Origin: Rostratula benghalensis
Lineage: Eukaryota; Chordata; Aves; Charadriiformes; Rostratulidae
Assembly: GCA_013399305.1 (NCBI GenBank)
Contig: VXAI01000384.1
Span: 124,001-188,000 of the forward strand
DNA: 64,000 bases
Direction: 5' to 3'
Under the pieces are notes generated by a model. That model did not search any database, was not told where the DNA came from, and was given only the letters and a program-made list of their open reading frames with translations. A program made the translations under genes and the position numbers. Positions 62,982 through 64,000 of the stretch are shown piece by piece. Each line of letters begins with the position of its first letter. Position 1 is the first letter of the stretch.

Positions 62982-64000
62982 AAAAGGAAGAAGGCATTTG
63001 AGGGTTCCTGTCACAGGGTCAAACGTTCACAGGAGAGTAAGGAAAGAGAGGTCAGTAATTTACCATTTTGGTTGGGAGTGTGAGCATATCAGAAGTTAGT
63101 CAGAGCAGAGAAAGCAAAAAGAAAGTGCTTGAGTAGGAGTAAAGGATGAGTAGCCCAGAAAGGCTGTGTCAGCGCCAAACTGATGTAGGGGACTTGCTAG
63201 CAGGAGAGCAGGCAGAAGCAGAAAGGCTGCTGTGGAAAACCAGCTAAAGATTACAGACAAACCCAGATTTACTGTACCTAACTTTAGGCATCAGGGAGAT
63301 GCTAGATTAAGAGCTGAGCTGGCCCAGGCTTCGGCCCCACCAAGGGAAGGACAAGTGTACCTCAGAAGATGGAAGGACTTCTCTCCTTTCAGTGCACATG
63401 GATTCTAGCAGAATTCCTCCTCTGACTTAGATGCTTAAAAGTACTTGGGTTTGCCTGTGGTATCATTCAGAAAAAGAAGTGAAGGAAGATAAATAGTCTT
63501 TTTCCTCAGGTCCTACAAAGGAGGAAACCCCTTGATGTCTGAAGGTGGATAGCTGCACCATGGGAAAGCCAGGGGAATCTTTGCATTTCAATTACTCCTG
63601 AGCAGAGAGGTATTGAAAAATCCTGCACGTGATCTTGGGCTGTTAAGGAAATCTCTACTTACAAAAGGTTTCTGAGGCAACAGAAAGACAGATGTAGTAA
63701 GGCAGACAGTAGATAATTAGACCCAAGGAGAGCTGACCCAATGGGAGACAGCAACAGGGAAATGGTGGGGGGAAAAAGAAAAAAAAAAACCAAAACCTAA
63801 AAAGGAAGACTGAAACAGTCACCTATAAATAAAACCACTGGCTGTAAAAAAAATGAGATGCCTTTGGCTTGGGGATACCCACACAGGGATTACAGAGAGG
63901 AAGAAATAGAGAAGGGGGAGGAGAGGGATCAGCTAAAACACACGAAAACAAAATTGGCAGTAAAGTAAGAGCTGCTTTTTTGGAAAAATATTCATGTTTA
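62982..64000. other. Non-coding right edge
   Basis: Purine-rich non-coding sequence with A-rich tracts (for example 63775-63800). No exon or repeat is recognised. Confidence 0.5.

Overview
The window looks like nuclear DNA from a bird. Almost all of it is non-coding and AT-rich, with no bacterial-style gene packing. The recognisable interspersed repeats are CR1 LINE pieces: old 3' ends carrying the TTGGAAGGG / TTCCAACCT and ATTCTATGA-type termini, plus one degraded piece of CR1 coding sequence. Repeat density is low, as expected for a bird. The species cannot be told from the sequence.

Only one gene is supported. On the minus strand, two exons (11368-11451, then 4834-4948) join in phase. They encode the start of the SEC14/CRAL-TRIO lipid-binding domain of the Dbl-family Rho guanine-nucleotide exchange factor MCF2L (DBS/OST). 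The joined reading runs from DEIMHQD through FAYLSGGRG and PVITFPDYPAF to LTYLTSIPS. Both exons have canonical splice sites, and the intron between them is 6,419 bp. Transcription runs right to left. The rest of the SEC14 domain, the spectrin-like region and the DH, PH and SH3 domains lie beyond the left edge.

Layout: 1-4833 is part of the intron after the second exon, with a composite degraded CR1 at about 3012-4262. 4949-11367 is the intron between the two exons. 11452-64000 is upstream sequence in the gene's sense, most likely one or more very long 5' introns of MCF2L. It shows no exon I can defend and no obvious CpG island. It holds CR1 pieces (18081-18353, 18800-18910, 50755-50868, 62561-62981), one possible MIR-type SINE relic, microsatellites, short local duplications, several perfect inverted repeats, potential G-quadruplex tracts and a purine/pyrimidine-asymmetric GC-richer zone around 52.4-55.8 kb.

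I found no new multi-gene system. The best leads are the exon-poor 52.5 kb upstream of the first coding exon seen here (alternative promoters or first exons, regulatory elements), a slippage-prone run of seven G in the second exon, and several compact structural motifs. No RNA genes, CRISPR arrays or operons are visible.
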